Assembly (NCBI RefSeq): GCF_050016015.1
Contig: NZ_JBNHEQ010000268.1
Span: 1-64,000, forward strand
Length of the DNA: 64,000 nucleotides
Source of the DNA: Trichodesmium sp002260545
Lineage (GTDB): Bacteria > Cyanobacteriota > Cyanobacteriia > Cyanobacteriales > Microcoleaceae
Reading direction: 5' to 3'
The notes under the pieces were generated by a model. That model saw only the letters and a list, made by a program, of their open reading frames with translations. It had not been told where the DNA came from and ran no database searches. Numbering within the stretch: the stretch's first letter is position 1; each line of letters begins with the position of its first letter. The position numbers and the translations under genes were made by a program. Below, piece after piece: positions 38,460-48,598 of the stretch.

Positions 38460-40208
38460 CTATTCCCTAGAGGAAAAAAAGGTGGTGTTAGACATAAACT
38501 GATAATTTTCTGGAGAACTCACTCGCCAACTTTCATCACCTAGCACTTCCAAAACTTGATGGTGATATTGCAACAAGGTAGGTCGGTGTCCGACACTAAT
38601 ATAAGTGGTCGATAAAGTTTGCAAATGCTGGTAAAGACTTTGTTCGTTTTGCACATCTAAGGCACTCGTTGCTTCATCTAAAATTGCATAACGGGGTTTA
38701 GTTAGCAACAAACGAGCAAAAGCTAGGCGCTGTTGTTCTCCCATTGACAACATATTATCCCAATCTTCAACAGTATCTAAACCACCAAGTCTTTCAGCTA
38801 AGTCTGGTAAGTTAACTTGTTTTAGCACTCGATAAATTTCTTCATCAGAAATATTTAAGTCAGTCCGTGGATATAACAGTTGATCTCGCAAGGAACCTAA
38901 AATTAGATAAGGACGTTGTGGCAAAAATAGAATCTCTTCTAATTTTGGTCGGTAAATTGTTCCGCTGCCAGAATTCCATAAACCAGCGATCGCTCGCAAA
39001 ATAGAACTCTTTCCGCCACCACTCATCCCCATAATTAACAGTCCTTCTCCCGGTTGTAATTCTATCGATACATTTTTAACTAAAGTTCTTTGATAATTAG
39101 GGGTTTGCAAAGTAAGATGCTGTAAGCTTAAACGTGAGTCTTCAACAGTATCAATTGTTTTACTATCCTCTACTGATGATACTTTTGGTTCTTCTAGAAC
39201 TTTGACAAAACTCTCTAAACGTTCAATTCCTGCGATAAAACTGGTGAGAAATTCAAACATCCTAACTATTATATTCAAGGATCTAAAGACCTTTCCAAAA
39301 GCTCCATTCGCTTCTTGTATTGCTCCCACTTCCAACCCTGGTTCCCCTGCCAAAATTCTCGGACCAATAACTAACGCTGGTAACATCCAGGTAATATAAC
39401 CATATACGTTTTGAAAAATATCTAAGTTTCTCTCCCAAGTAATCACTTTATTATAAATACTTAAAACTGGAGCAAATATCTGTTGAATGTAGGTAAATTC
39501 TCTATTAGCTCCATTATAAAAAGCAATTGATTCAGCATTCTCTCGAATTCTCACTAAACTAAATCGAAAATTTGCCTCTCGTTTCAGTTGTTCTTTTTTA
39601 ATTGGAATCAAAATTTTACCAAAACCTATAGTTGTAATTAGCATACCTCCGAGAGAATATATCACTAAAATTAGAACCAAGAAATTTGATTTTTCCCAAA
39701 GTAAAATTCCAAATTGAACCAGGTTAATAATTGCCAAGGTAAACTGCCTAAATAGAGTTATAGAACGATGACAAAATGAGGCAATATCTTCTGCAATTCG
39801 CTGGTCTGGATTATCAATTTCTCGATAGAAAGTATTGACTTTATAAAAACAATTATTTTGCAAATATTTATCTAAATAAAATTTAGTCAACCACCCTCTA
39901 GAATAAAGACGAATTTTATCTTCTATATACTGCCAAGTAGCAACAGTCACAGCTAATACAATCGAAGCACCAATATAGAAAAATGCAGATTGCCAGAATC
40001 TCTCAGAGTCCAAATCAACTAAAGCAGAAATTAATTCTCCTTGTTGTTTTAGTTGATTAACTCCTATAGTTGAATCTAAACTGAGAAAACAAAGCAGCAA
40101 TATAAGTAAACCAATTGCTCGCCATTTCTCTGGAGATTCCCACCAATATAGTTTACCAATTGCCCAAAAACTCTGGAAGGCATGGAAAAAAAGTTTTATA
40201 TTTTTCAT
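38460..40208 (-). CDS. ABC transporter, fused permease/ATPase (SbmA-type)
   Basis: 582 residues. The membrane half (about 1-340, with helices near 30-50, 72-92, 155-190 and 270-290) is the ABC_membrane_2 type found in SbmA/BacA/YddA and ABCD proteins. The marker is FYREIDNPDQRIAEDI. The ATPase half has Walker A MSGGGKSS, signature LSMGEQQRLAFARLL, Walker B YAILDEATSALD and the switch VGHR. A homodimeric transporter is expected. Substrate unknown; relatives move peptides, cobalamin or fatty acyl groups. Its start is 9 bp after the stop of the next upstream gene (40218-41891), so the two form an operon. Confidence 0.93.
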   Translation of the reverse strand: MKNIKLFFHAFQSFWAIGKLYWWESPEKWRAIGLLILLLCFLSLDSTIGVNQLKQQGELISALVDLDSERFWQSAFFYIGASIVLAVTVATWQYIEDKIRLYSRGWLTKFYLDKYLQNNCFYKVNTFYREIDNPDQRIAEDIASFCHRSITLFRQFTLAIINLVQFGILLWEKSNFLVLILVIYSLGGMLITTIGFGKILIPIKKEQLKREANFRFSLVRIRENAESIAFYNGANREFTYIQQIFAPVLSIYNKVITWERNLDIFQNVYGYITWMLPALVIGPRILAGEPGLEVGAIQEANGAFGKVFRSLNIIVRMFEFLTSFIAGIERLESFVKVLEEPKVSSVEDSKTIDTVEDSRLSLQHLTLQTPNYQRTLVKNVSIELQPGEGLLIMGMSGGGKSSILRAIAGLWNSGSGTIYRPKLEEILFLPQRPYLILGSLRDQLLYPRTDLNISDEEIYRVLKQVNLPDLAERLGGLDTVEDWDNMLSMGEQQRLAFARLLLTKPRYAILDEATSALDVQNEQSLYQHLQTLSTTYISVGHRPTLLQYHHQVLEVLGDESWRVSSPENYQFMSNTTFFSSRE

Positions 40209-40217
40209 TTTCTATAT

Positions 40218-41891
40218 TTAATATGAATCAACTTTGTTAGCTGTACAGTCTTTGACTGTAGTTAACGGAACACCTTTACGAGTGACGGAATAAACAATAT
40301 CGCAACTTGGAAAATCTTCTTGCCACTTGAAACGATGAAAAAATAAATAATAATCTGGTTGTTCTAATTTTATTTTTTTTAACTTACTTTGATCAATGAT
40401 CGTAAAATCAGGTTCAGCAAAAGGTTTTGCTGAGTATAAACTCCAAACTCTTGGAACAACTACGATATCTCCTTTTTTCCCATTCTGATTAATCCATTCC
40501 ATACCCTTTCTCATACTTAATCCCCAATAATCAGTTTCATATTGCTCGTGGGCAGCTTTTAAGCCACCAAAAACTCTGTTAAAATAAATATATTCATAGG
40601 GATGTAATGTTACCATATCAAAGAGAATAATCAGAACTCCTAGTAAAGTTACCCCTACTAACCAACTTTTAAACCTGGGTTGAGCAATCTGTTGATAACT
40701 CCAAATTAAACCAACAGATGTAATCAGAGCAATTCCTGGAATCACAAAAATAAAGTGTCTTAACCCATCATATAGGGTGGAACTTTTGATAATCGCAATC
40801 ATTGGTAACAGGAATATTTGCAAGATAACTAAAATACTATAGGCTTTTTGGCGATCGCTAAATTGATGATAGTTTCGGGTTAGACCAATTAAACCTAACA
40901 AAAAGTAAAATAGTAACAGTGAAGGAGTCGTAATCAGAAACCAGGTAGGAAGATAATTCCAGGGAACTTCAGAACCTTTAATAAATTCTCCTTTAAATAA
41001 AACCAATCCAGGCCATTCATGCTGGGAAAAATAGCTGATGGCATCCCAAAACCAACGAAAAGGGTTTGACCAAGAAGAGGGGGTAACGCAGAAAAGAGTG
41101 ATTGCCCAACTGACCGTCATTAAAACATAATTAACTAGGTAAAATTTGAGAAATTTTCCTATATTGTTTCGGGGAATTAATATTAAAGATACCAACCCTA
41201 CAAATCCCAACATCATAAACCCACCAGTCCGAATACCACTGAGCAACCCTACTAAAATACCATAGCCGATCACTCTAATGCTAGTGCGCTGAATTCCCCA
41301 AAAAAATAGTGAATTTGAGTTTTGTTTGATTTCTTCAACAATATATGCTCCTAGATAAATACAAAGGCTAAATAAAGCAGCAAAAGGAATATCTCTAGGA
41401 TTAAAAAAACTATGCCCCCAAAATCGCGGAAAAAGAGCGAGCATTAGAGGAGCTAACCAAGCCCATTTTTTTCCATAAAGGAGTGTAATGCCTCCAGCGA
41501 CAGATAGGTAGCTAATTAGAGAAACACAAAAGGTAAAAATGTGCTTAGTTAAAAAGCGATCGAGAACCATAATTTCTGAATCAACTGCTGACAGGTATGG
41601 TTCTAAGGGAGGACGAGAAAATAAATGAGTTTCGAGCCAATGCTTAACTTGAAAAATGATTTCAGCCACCTTATCAAAAACAATTCCATAAAATTTCAAA
41701 TCTGATGGTATTGTTTTTCCTTCCTGAATGAATTCCCAATTCCATTGAACAATTTTAAGATATAGATGCTCGTCAACCGATATCCCATGATGATTTACAG
41801 TCGAAAGACCAATCAAAGTAATCAGGGCTAAAACTGCTCCTAGCTTGATATAACTTTTGTTAAGATGTTCGAGAATGTGACTTAAATTCAT
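40218..41891 (-). CDS. Multi-pass GT-C-type membrane glycosyltransferase
   Basis: 557 residues with about ten to twelve membrane helices. I start at MNLSHILEHLNKS (41891), as CAGGAGACACC lies before it; a longer frame opens at 41945. The first loop has an acidic pair, GISVDEHLYL, in the place of the catalytic DE/DD motif of lipid-sugar-dependent GT-C enzymes such as the GT39 and ArnT groups. A soluble C-terminal domain follows (about 460-557). It is probably a polyprenyl-phosphate sugar transferase for cell-surface glycans or lipids, co-transcribed with the ABC exporter. The family call is moderate and the substrate unknown. Confidence 0.7.
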   Translation of the reverse strand: MNLSHILEHLNKSYIKLGAVLALITLIGLSTVNHHGISVDEHLYLKIVQWNWEFIQEGKTIPSDLKFYGIVFDKVAEIIFQVKHWLETHLFSRPPLEPYLSAVDSEIMVLDRFLTKHIFTFCVSLISYLSVAGGITLLYGKKWAWLAPLMLALFPRFWGHSFFNPRDIPFAALFSLCIYLGAYIVEEIKQNSNSLFFWGIQRTSIRVIGYGILVGLLSGIRTGGFMMLGFVGLVSLILIPRNNIGKFLKFYLVNYVLMTVSWAITLFCVTPSSWSNPFRWFWDAISYFSQHEWPGLVLFKGEFIKGSEVPWNYLPTWFLITTPSLLLFYFLLGLIGLTRNYHQFSDRQKAYSILVILQIFLLPMIAIIKSSTLYDGLRHFIFVIPGIALITSVGLIWSYQQIAQPRFKSWLVGVTLLGVLIILFDMVTLHPYEYIYFNRVFGGLKAAHEQYETDYWGLSMRKGMEWINQNGKKGDIVVVPRVWSLYSAKPFAEPDFTIIDQSKLKKIKLEQPDYYLFFHRFKWQEDFPSCDIVYSVTRKGVPLTTVKDCTANKVDSY

Positions 41892-42183
41892 TTGGTGGTG
41901 TCTCCTGTACTTAATACTTGGCGAATTTTCTAATAAATAAAACAAGCCAATAAATGATCTGGGGTTCAGGGGGAGTATGATTAGGCATAATGCAGCAATT
42001 TAATATATTTGAGAATATACCTGGCGTTATTCAAGTATAGGAAAAAAACTGTTTTTCTTAAGGTTTATACTTATCACTCAAAAAATCTTTAACTATAGAT
42101 TTTTGGGAAATTTTACTTTACATACTATATAATTATTATTATCTAATCAACTCTTGTTTTGGCATTAAAAAATATTTAAAATT

Positions 42184-42741
42184 ATGACTGAATTTAGTGA
42201 CTTAACATCCTTTGTCGATTCCTGGGAAGATAGATTTGTTGAAGTAACGGAATTTGATATATTTAAACAAAGTTCTAATGGTAATATTAATACTGATGGA
42301 ACTGCTGTCTGTTGTGATTCGCCTATTTTTCCTAAATATCATCGTTATTTTAAACGGTCGATTGAACCAGGAGTTAGAGATTTAACTATTGCTTTAATTC
42401 TGAAATTAAATTGTATAACTTATTCTAGTTGTCAAGGTCATTTTTCGACAACAGATGCAGTAATGAGGCAGAGATATGTAGCAGTTATGCCCCGTGATGA
42501 GGAAGAATATCAAAAGTTATTTAATATTTTTAATCAAATAGCTGAATTGACAAATTATCACTTTTCTGAGAATCCGGTGAAAGTTGTAGTAGGTAATGAT
42601 AATTTAGAATCAGAAGGAAAAACTACAAAATGTTTGACTTTATTTTTTGTCTCAAATGATGCTGATGAATTAGAATATTTTCGAGAAATTGAATCTGTTT
42701 ATGATTATGTTATACAGCAGATTAATCAGATTAAAATTTAG
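42184..42741 (+). CDS. Conserved-looking hypothetical protein
   Basis: 185 residues, acidic, with no signal peptide or membrane helix. I do not recognise it. Visible marks are a CC pair at 43-44 (AVCCDSPIF), FPKYHRYF, and a central LNCITYSSCQGHFSTTD whose CxGH could be a metal or catalytic site. A C-terminal alpha/beta pattern follows (KCLTLFFVSND). The codon use resembles its neighbours. It is divergent from the GT-C/ABC operon with about 290 bp between. Confidence 0.7.
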   Translation: MTEFSDLTSFVDSWEDRFVEVTEFDIFKQSSNGNINTDGTAVCCDSPIFPKYHRYFKRSIEPGVRDLTIALILKLNCITYSSCQGHFSTTDAVMRQRYVAVMPRDEEEYQKLFNIFNQIAELTNYHFSENPVKVVVGNDNLESEGKTTKCLTLFFVSNDADELEYFREIESVYDYVIQQINQIKI

Positions 42742-43097
42742 TCTAAAATATTGGAAATAAAAGGTAATGTTAGAGTAAATATAATGCCTTTATTAGGTAA
42801 ACTTTAAAGTCATATCACCTTGAAAATTTGAGCGATAGCAACCAGATAAATAATTGTTTATCTTCCTCCTAATTCTATTTGATATCCAGGATGTTCAGTG
42901 GTGAAATTTCCCAAGTATTTATATTGTTAAATTAGGCATAATTATTACTTCATATCTAAACCTTTTAGACAACAATAATTATCATATTTTCTGGTTAAGA
43001 TAAATTTTGTTAAAGTATAATATATATATTAGCTATTTTTGGGTTTCCTTTGTCAACCTAACCTACAAAATTCTAGTTTTTTATTGTTAGTATTTTT
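42742..43097. other. Intergenic region, nothing recognised
   Basis: AT-rich, with a (TA)n run at 43019-43030. No gene or clear repeat. Confidence 0.5.
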
Positions 43098-43619
43098 ATG
43101 AAAAAAGTAGCAGTATTTGGTAATGCAGGTGGTGGTAAGTCAACCCTGAGCAAGCAATTAGCAACAATAACTAATCTCCCACTCTATGTCTTAGACAAAA
43201 TCAAATATCGCTCAGGAGGTACAGAAGTTCCAGATAACGAATATAAACTTACTCACGATAAAATCTTAGGGAGTAATGAATGGGTAATTGACGGATTTGG
43301 TTCGATGGAAACGCTCTGGTCAAGGTTAAATGCAGCCGATACCCTGATTTACATTGACTTACCTTTACCCATTCACTTTTGGTGGGTGACAAAACGGTTT
43401 TTAACAGGTTTTTTTGTTCCTCCCGATGGGTGGCCTGAGAATAGTCCACTATTAAGGAGTTCTATGAATAGCTACCGTAATCTCTGGTTATGTCACAAGT
43501 ATCTTACTCCAAAATATCGAGATTATGTTGAACAAGCTCAAAACAGTAAATCTGTCTATCACCTCAAATCAACTCAACAAATTGCAGAATTTTTGCAGTT
43601 AATTGAAACTGACACATAA
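43098..43619 (+). CDS. Adenylate-kinase-like P-loop protein (FlaR type)
   Basis: 173 residues. P-loop GNAGGGKST at 8-16, then LPLYVLDKIKYRSGG and the WVIDGFGSMETLW block. This is the pattern of the small nucleoside-monophosphate-kinase relatives often named topology modulation protein / FlaR. RLNAADTLIYIDLP is the Walker B-like strand. The LID region is a WWVTKRF/LWLCHKY stretch. Substrate unknown. Single gene. Confidence 0.8.
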   Translation: MKKVAVFGNAGGGKSTLSKQLATITNLPLYVLDKIKYRSGGTEVPDNEYKLTHDKILGSNEWVIDGFGSMETLWSRLNAADTLIYIDLPLPIHFWWVTKRFLTGFFVPPDGWPENSPLLRSSMNSYRNLWLCHKYLTPKYRDYVEQAQNSKSVYHLKSTQQIAEFLQLIETDT

Positions 43620-43668
43620 TTAGGACTGATATTATGTTCTGATAATCAGTGATAAAAAAATTATTCCT

Positions 43669-43695
43669 GTAGGGACGTTGCATGCAACGTTCCTA
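43669..43695. repeat. Palindrome, GTAGGGACGTTGC family
   Basis: GTAGGGACGTTGCA faces TGCAACGTTCCTAC, with one mismatch, directly followed by a CTCCCCTA minisatellite. It lies between convergent genes. Confidence 0.8.
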
Positions 43696-43780
43696 CTCCC
43701 CCACTCCCCTACTCCTTAAATTTTATCTTTTTTTCTCCAAGATTTATTGCTTCTTCCCTCTTCCTTCTTTCTTACTTCTA

Positions 43781-45883
43781 CTATTTAAAGTCTTTTTCTG
43801 ACTGAAAATTGACGAATCTGGGATTATTATTATCTCCTTGGAAAGGCTCAATAACAGAAACATGATGATAGGGAATACCCAAAGAAATTCCGGCTTCATC
43901 AAGAGCTTTTTTGACTCGCCGACGAAATTCCCGACCCAGTGACCAATGTTTAGCAGGTGGCGTTTTAATCAGTAAATGAATCAGAATTCCCTCATGGGAT
44001 AGCTCATCAACACCTAACACTTCCACTTGATTAAGGAAATGTTCACTCCACTCTTCTTCACTTTGCAATTTATTTGCTACCTCAGTCATCACTTCAATAG
44101 CTCGATCAACATCTTCATTCCAAGCAATTTTAATCGTAAAATTAACCCTTGACCAGTGTTTAGTCATATTAATAACGCAGTCGATCCGACGATTAGGAAT
44201 AGCAATTAATTGTCCGTCTAAATTGCGTAGGGAAGTGGTAAATAAATTAATATCCTCTACACCTCCTGACATTCCTCCACCAACATCAATTACATCCCCA
44301 ATAGCATAGCGATCGCTTGATAAAATCAAGATTCCATTGAGCAAGTCTTCAAGTATACTCCGGGAAAGAAAAGCTACAGCAACAGCAAAAAAACCTGCAC
44401 TAGCTAATACTGCCAGATTAACTCCTAGTAAGAACAGACTCAAGTAAATACCAAAGAAAATTGTAAAAAAGCTAATGGCTTTTTTGAGTGTCTTAGAATA
44501 AGTATCAACTCTGAGAGTATAACGATTAGATGTCGGATACAGGAGTTGTCCTTCTGTTGCCCAACGATGGAGAATAAAATCAATGAGAATACCTCCCAGT
44601 TTATCGATTAAGGTTAATCCTAACCACAAAGTAATTAAAATCAGCATTTGCTCGAAAAAATAGATCGATAGAAAACGGGTTTGGCGAAATGTAAAAACAA
44701 TTCCAATCAACCCCAAAGAAAAGAACAAGAATTGAAAAATCAACAGCAGTCTCATAAACAATTGATAGAGATTTTGTCTTTGCTTAATCAGGTTTTGGCG
44801 TTGCAAAAAAAACTTTGCCTGAGAAATTGGAGTCTGAAAAGCTAGTAACTTAGTTTTCGTCGCTAAACGCCGAATAAAATTGAATATATTTTTCTGTAAC
44901 GATGGGGAAAGAGCATTTTCCAGAGAAGGTTGAACTGAAACATTATCTTGCCTAGCTATCTCCTTTTCTAGTTTTATTTTCTCTGAGAGTTCTTCCTTAT
45001 TACTTATATTTTCTTCTATGTTGCTAGGAGTAACTTCTGGCTCAATAACAGTTTTCACCTCAGTTTTAGTTGCTATACTTTCGGTTAGTTGACTAAGTTG
45101 TTGTCGCAATTCTTTGTTCTGTTTTATCAACAAATTGCGAATTAAATGACTCAACCAAATTAGTGCTAATACTAGCAAAATAATTGCAATAGAAATTTTG
45201 ACTCGCCACCCAGGATGCTGTATATATAATTCATGTCCCCAGAGAATATAACTGAAAGAGGTACGAATGTTGTTACGCCAAATTTGAGCTAATTCATCTT
45301 TATTTTTTTTTCCATTAGCTTGGGTATCTAGATGGGTGACGGTGACAATAGTTTGTGCAGTTATGCCTAATTCTGGTTGCTTTGGTAAATAGATAACAGT
45401 CTGTTGGTTTTCACTACCGACTTCTACTTGAGGAGTCAAAGGATGCAAGGTTTTTTCTGTTGTAGGTAGCCAAAATTGCCAATCTGGACGATATGGAACT
45501 TCCGACTCTGTTTGCTGATTGATAATAGAGCTAATAATTTGTTTAAATACTTGTACAACTAATTGCGATCGCTGTTCTAATTCTTGGACAATTTCGACAT
45601 TTGGTGTCTTAATGTCTTGAAGTGCAGCTAAGGTTAAGTCTGCTGTTAATCCTTGTTTTAAATCACCATCAATGAAATTAACGTCACTACACCAAAACCT
45701 ACCACAACGAACGGCTCTATGTAAGTCCCAAGGTTTAGATGTAAATTGAGGATTTTGGCTATCATTTCCGGGCATAAATAAAGGAATTTGTCCTAAAGTT
45801 TTAGGAGAAAAAGTTAAGTTTAAGGTTAAGCTGAGAATGCTAATTATAATAAATTTGATAGTTTGTTTGAAAGTTTTATTCAT
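43781..45883 (-). CDS. MscS-family mechanosensitive channel
   Basis: 700 residues. An N-terminal signal-like helix (FIIISILSLTLNLTFS) is followed by a large periplasmic part (about 30-225), a first membrane helix (ISIAIILLVLALIWLSHLI), a charged cytosolic coil (about 260-350) and three to four helices. The MscS core comes last: pore helix VAVAFLSRSILEDLLNGILILSSD with the beta-domain IGDVIDVGG and SLRNLDGQLIAIPNRRI. It protects against hypo-osmotic shock. The long N-terminal extension makes it a large-type MscS paralogue. The end EPFQGDNNN is unstructured. Confidence 0.92.
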   Translation of the reverse strand: MNKTFKQTIKFIIISILSLTLNLTFSPKTLGQIPLFMPGNDSQNPQFTSKPWDLHRAVRCGRFWCSDVNFIDGDLKQGLTADLTLAALQDIKTPNVEIVQELEQRSQLVVQVFKQIISSIINQQTESEVPYRPDWQFWLPTTEKTLHPLTPQVEVGSENQQTVIYLPKQPELGITAQTIVTVTHLDTQANGKKNKDELAQIWRNNIRTSFSYILWGHELYIQHPGWRVKISIAIILLVLALIWLSHLIRNLLIKQNKELRQQLSQLTESIATKTEVKTVIEPEVTPSNIEENISNKEELSEKIKLEKEIARQDNVSVQPSLENALSPSLQKNIFNFIRRLATKTKLLAFQTPISQAKFFLQRQNLIKQRQNLYQLFMRLLLIFQFLFFSLGLIGIVFTFRQTRFLSIYFFEQMLILITLWLGLTLIDKLGGILIDFILHRWATEGQLLYPTSNRYTLRVDTYSKTLKKAISFFTIFFGIYLSLFLLGVNLAVLASAGFFAVAVAFLSRSILEDLLNGILILSSDRYAIGDVIDVGGGMSGGVEDINLFTTSLRNLDGQLIAIPNRRIDCVINMTKHWSRVNFTIKIAWNEDVDRAIEVMTEVANKLQSEEEWSEHFLNQVEVLGVDELSHEGILIHLLIKTPPAKHWSLGREFRRRVKKALDEAGISLGIPYHHVSVIEPFQGDNNNPRFVNFQSEKDFK

Positions 45884-46159
45884 GTTAAATCTGTTAAAAA
45901 AGTATTTATAAATTCTGTTTTTAAAACGGGGAATTAATAAAATATTATTTCCGGTTGAATAGTCATAATAAGGCTTTTAGTTTTGCTCTAGCCTCTAAAA
46001 TAGTATCTTATACCACTTTGAAAAAAGAATATTACGAATAATAAGAGCGATAAAAAGACCTTACAATAAATGTCCCTGGTTCCGCTTTTTGGCTGTCGCC
46101 GAGATGAAAGGTGAACCTAGTGGCAGCTATATCACTCTCTTTCTATGGATTGATGTTTT

Positions 46160-46344
46160 ATATCATGTCCGGATAATTAGTTATAAAAAAACTTTCTTCT
46201 TCCTCCTTCTTCCTTCTTCTTTCTTTTATTCTGACTCCTGTACGGGCGATTCGCGTTTGCGTAGCATTCCGCAGGAAATCGGCCCTACTGACTCCTGACT
46301 CCTCCGCAGTTATTTATTTATCACTGTTCAACCGGACATGATAT
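46160..46344. repeat. MITE-like element, family C, perfect ends
   Basis: 185 bp with perfect 13-bp inverted ends ATATCATGTCCGG / CCGGACATGATAT. The inside carries a GGCGATTCGC palindrome fragment and GACTCCT heptamers. Confidence 0.8.
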
Positions 46345-46366
46345 TATTCATCTATTGGACAATAGT

Positions 46367-46459
46367 TATAGTCATTTCAAATAAGGATGAAACACTGTTT
46401 TGGCTGAAACCCTTTCAAGCAAAGAAACACTCCTCCCAGTCTTATTCAGAATGACTATA
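46367..46459. repeat. 93-bp inverted-repeat element
   Basis: TATAGTCATTTCAAATAAG (46367-46385) is the inverted repeat of 46441-46459 at 16 of 19 positions. It is typical of a MITE or an internally deleted insertion sequence. Its left end overlaps a 26-bp sequence repeated directly at 46532-46557. Confidence 0.7.
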
Positions 46460-46780
46460 GGGCTGGCTAATTAAATCTCAAAGCCTTTACAGGTAAAAGT
46501 TTCAGCCTTTTTACGTCAAAGATTGATGTTCTATTCATCTATTGGACAATAGTTATATAAGTATGAATTACATATGCAGAGTAAGTGCGGTAGCTATATG
46601 GTTTCATAGAACAAAGTCATTGATATAGCGCTACTTGAGTCGGGAATAGGGAATAGGTATGGAGGGAATAGTAAACTGTCAAAGGATTTTCCTAGGTCAT
46701 GCTGCGCAAACAGGATTTAGAAATGTCCTAATCTTTGCTTCGACTGCTATAACTGATAACTGAAATGACAAACAAATATT

Positions 46781-48082
46781 TTAAAACTTAAAGTCTAAAC
46801 CAGTCGTATAATAAAAATTCCATTTAGGATTATCTTCAAAAATAGTTTCGTTTCTGAATCTCAGAAATAATCGATTAGTAAATGACCACCGTTTACTAAT
46901 AGGAATAGAAAATGTAGTATTATATGTGCTAATTAAGTTCTCACTATCTCTTAAAGACTGACCAAAAACAAATATTTGGTTAAAAGTTGCTCTGCCAATT
47001 TTCACATCTCTGCCGATCAAAGCAATAGCCAGTGTAGCGTCAACTCTATTCCGCCGTTCTTCAAAGTCAATGTAATCATATTCATAACGAGGAGTAAAGA
47101 GAAATTGAATATCCCAAGATTCCTTAGCAGTTTCACCACGCCAGAAATTGAATCCAACTCCTAGAGCGGGAGTGATAATAACTGTTAAGTCTTCATCATC
47201 ATTTTTGGCAGCCAATAATTCTTGATTAGTGTTGGCAAATAGATTGGCAGCAAAATGCCAGTCTTGATTAAAATGACGGCGATATAATATTGCGGTCAAA
47301 CTGCTAGGACGATATTTTTCATCCTCTGCTCTGCTACTATCAAAAGAAACAGAAACACTGCTATTAATCAATACATCTGACCTTGACCATTGCTTATAAA
47401 GGTTAGAATTTATGCCTATATTCCAGGTAGTGTCTCGAAAAGAAGAAATAGTCGCTGCAAAACCAAGACTAAACTCCACCTGCTCTTCCTGGAAAGGATA
47501 TTCAGCAACAGGTGGGGGTTCTTCTGTAATTGTTTGACTTTCAGAAATTAGGGTTTGACTTTGGGAAATCAGAGTTTGTGATGAATCTTCTAAACCAAGA
47601 CTTTGATATGTCAGGGCAATTTCCAGCAATAATTGTCCTTGTGTCAGCTTATCCTCAACAGAATTAGCAATTTCTACTGTTAGTTCTAATATTTCTTCTG
47701 CTTTGTCTAACTGCCCAATTTGTGCATATTGTTTGGCAATATTAGTGAGCAAATTGACTTGTACTGTCTGCTCTTCTAAATTCTTACTAATTGCCAAAGA
47801 TTTAGCCAGTATTTCCTCAGCTTGTTCAAGCTCTCCTAAATCAATATATTTAAGAGCAATTTGATTAAGTAAAATTGCTTTTGCTTGGGAGTCATCCATT
47901 TGATTCACAGTTTCTAGAACTTCTGAAACTTGAGATTTAGGATGAGAAACTGCTAGAGATGGAGTGAATAAAGCTTCTGACAAAGTATCTTTATCTGGTA
48001 AAGGAAGAGCAAGTGCTTGATTATTTGTTTTCTCAGATAAAATAGTTATCAGCAGGCAACAAAGCAGAAATTTTTTTATCAT
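46781..48082 (-). CDS. TPR protein with outer-membrane-type beta barrel
   Basis: 433 residues. A signal peptide (FLLCCLLITILSEKTNNQALA) precedes three or so TPR units (about 60-170: LNQIALKYIDLGELEQAEEI and its repeats). A short linker of (Q)TLISQSQ repeats and a proline-rich segment follow. From about 205 to the end there are alternating strands ending in Phe (TTGLDFKF), the pattern of an outer-membrane barrel, perhaps DUF481-like. TPR in the periplasm plus barrel suggests a partner-binding surface protein. The gene is intact; exact role unknown. Confidence 0.8.
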   Translation of the reverse strand: MIKKFLLCCLLITILSEKTNNQALALPLPDKDTLSEALFTPSLAVSHPKSQVSEVLETVNQMDDSQAKAILLNQIALKYIDLGELEQAEEILAKSLAISKNLEEQTVQVNLLTNIAKQYAQIGQLDKAEEILELTVEIANSVEDKLTQGQLLLEIALTYQSLGLEDSSQTLISQSQTLISESQTITEEPPPVAEYPFQEEQVEFSLGFAATISSFRDTTWNIGINSNLYKQWSRSDVLINSSVSVSFDSSRAEDEKYRPSSLTAILYRRHFNQDWHFAANLFANTNQELLAAKNDDEDLTVIITPALGVGFNFWRGETAKESWDIQFLFTPRYEYDYIDFEERRNRVDATLAIALIGRDVKIGRATFNQIFVFGQSLRDSENLISTYNTTFSIPISKRWSFTNRLFLRFRNETIFEDNPKWNFYYTTGLDFKF

Positions 48083-48598
48083 TATAGACTTATATTCCTC
48101 ACTCTTACTATGTAGACTGAAATAGGATTGCTATATTACTTCATATAGAATCTGGTTACAGAATATTATGTTTATAATTCTATAAATTACTTCAATCTCC
48201 CCTACTCCCCTACTCCCCTACTCCCCTACTCCTCAACTTCAACTATATAATAATTATTCAACCAGATTTGATATTAGATCGTGGCCTGAAATTTGGAAGT
48301 ATATCTTACCACAAAGATTCAGAAAAATATTGATAATTATTTCAATTTAACTAAATTGTAAATATTCGAGTTGAAGTGATTATTTAAGATTTCTGGAAAT
48401 TAGTTATTAATAACTATATATGCCGAATCTATATATTATCATCATTCTTGCAATGTCAGGTTTTCCTGGCTTAGGCTTATGTTTGAAGATAAATTGAGAA
48501 GTAAAGTGGGTATGTCCTGTAAAATTCTGGACTATTGACCTAGATAACTTCAATCTTTGTCATAACTAATTTATTAAGTTAAGTAAAGGAGTACGATC
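48083..48598. other. Intergenic region upstream of curT
   Basis: A family C-like element at 48143-48274 (ends ATATAGAATCTGGTT / AACCAGATTTGATAT) encloses a CCCCTACTC repeat (48197-48235). AAAGGAG before 48599 is the ribosome-binding site. No gene seen. Confidence 0.6.

Larger units (their letters stand above)
45884..46780. other. Intergenic region packed with small elements
   Basis: No supported gene. In order it holds a half family D end (45947-45958), a family C element (46160-46344), a 26-bp direct repeat pair (46345-46370, 46532-46557) and an inverted-repeat element (46367-46459). Confidence 0.65.

Noticed and set aside
46089..46298. 69-aa frame within the family C element
   Set aside because: It runs through heptamer and palindrome repeats, and its composition is that of repeats rather than of a protein.
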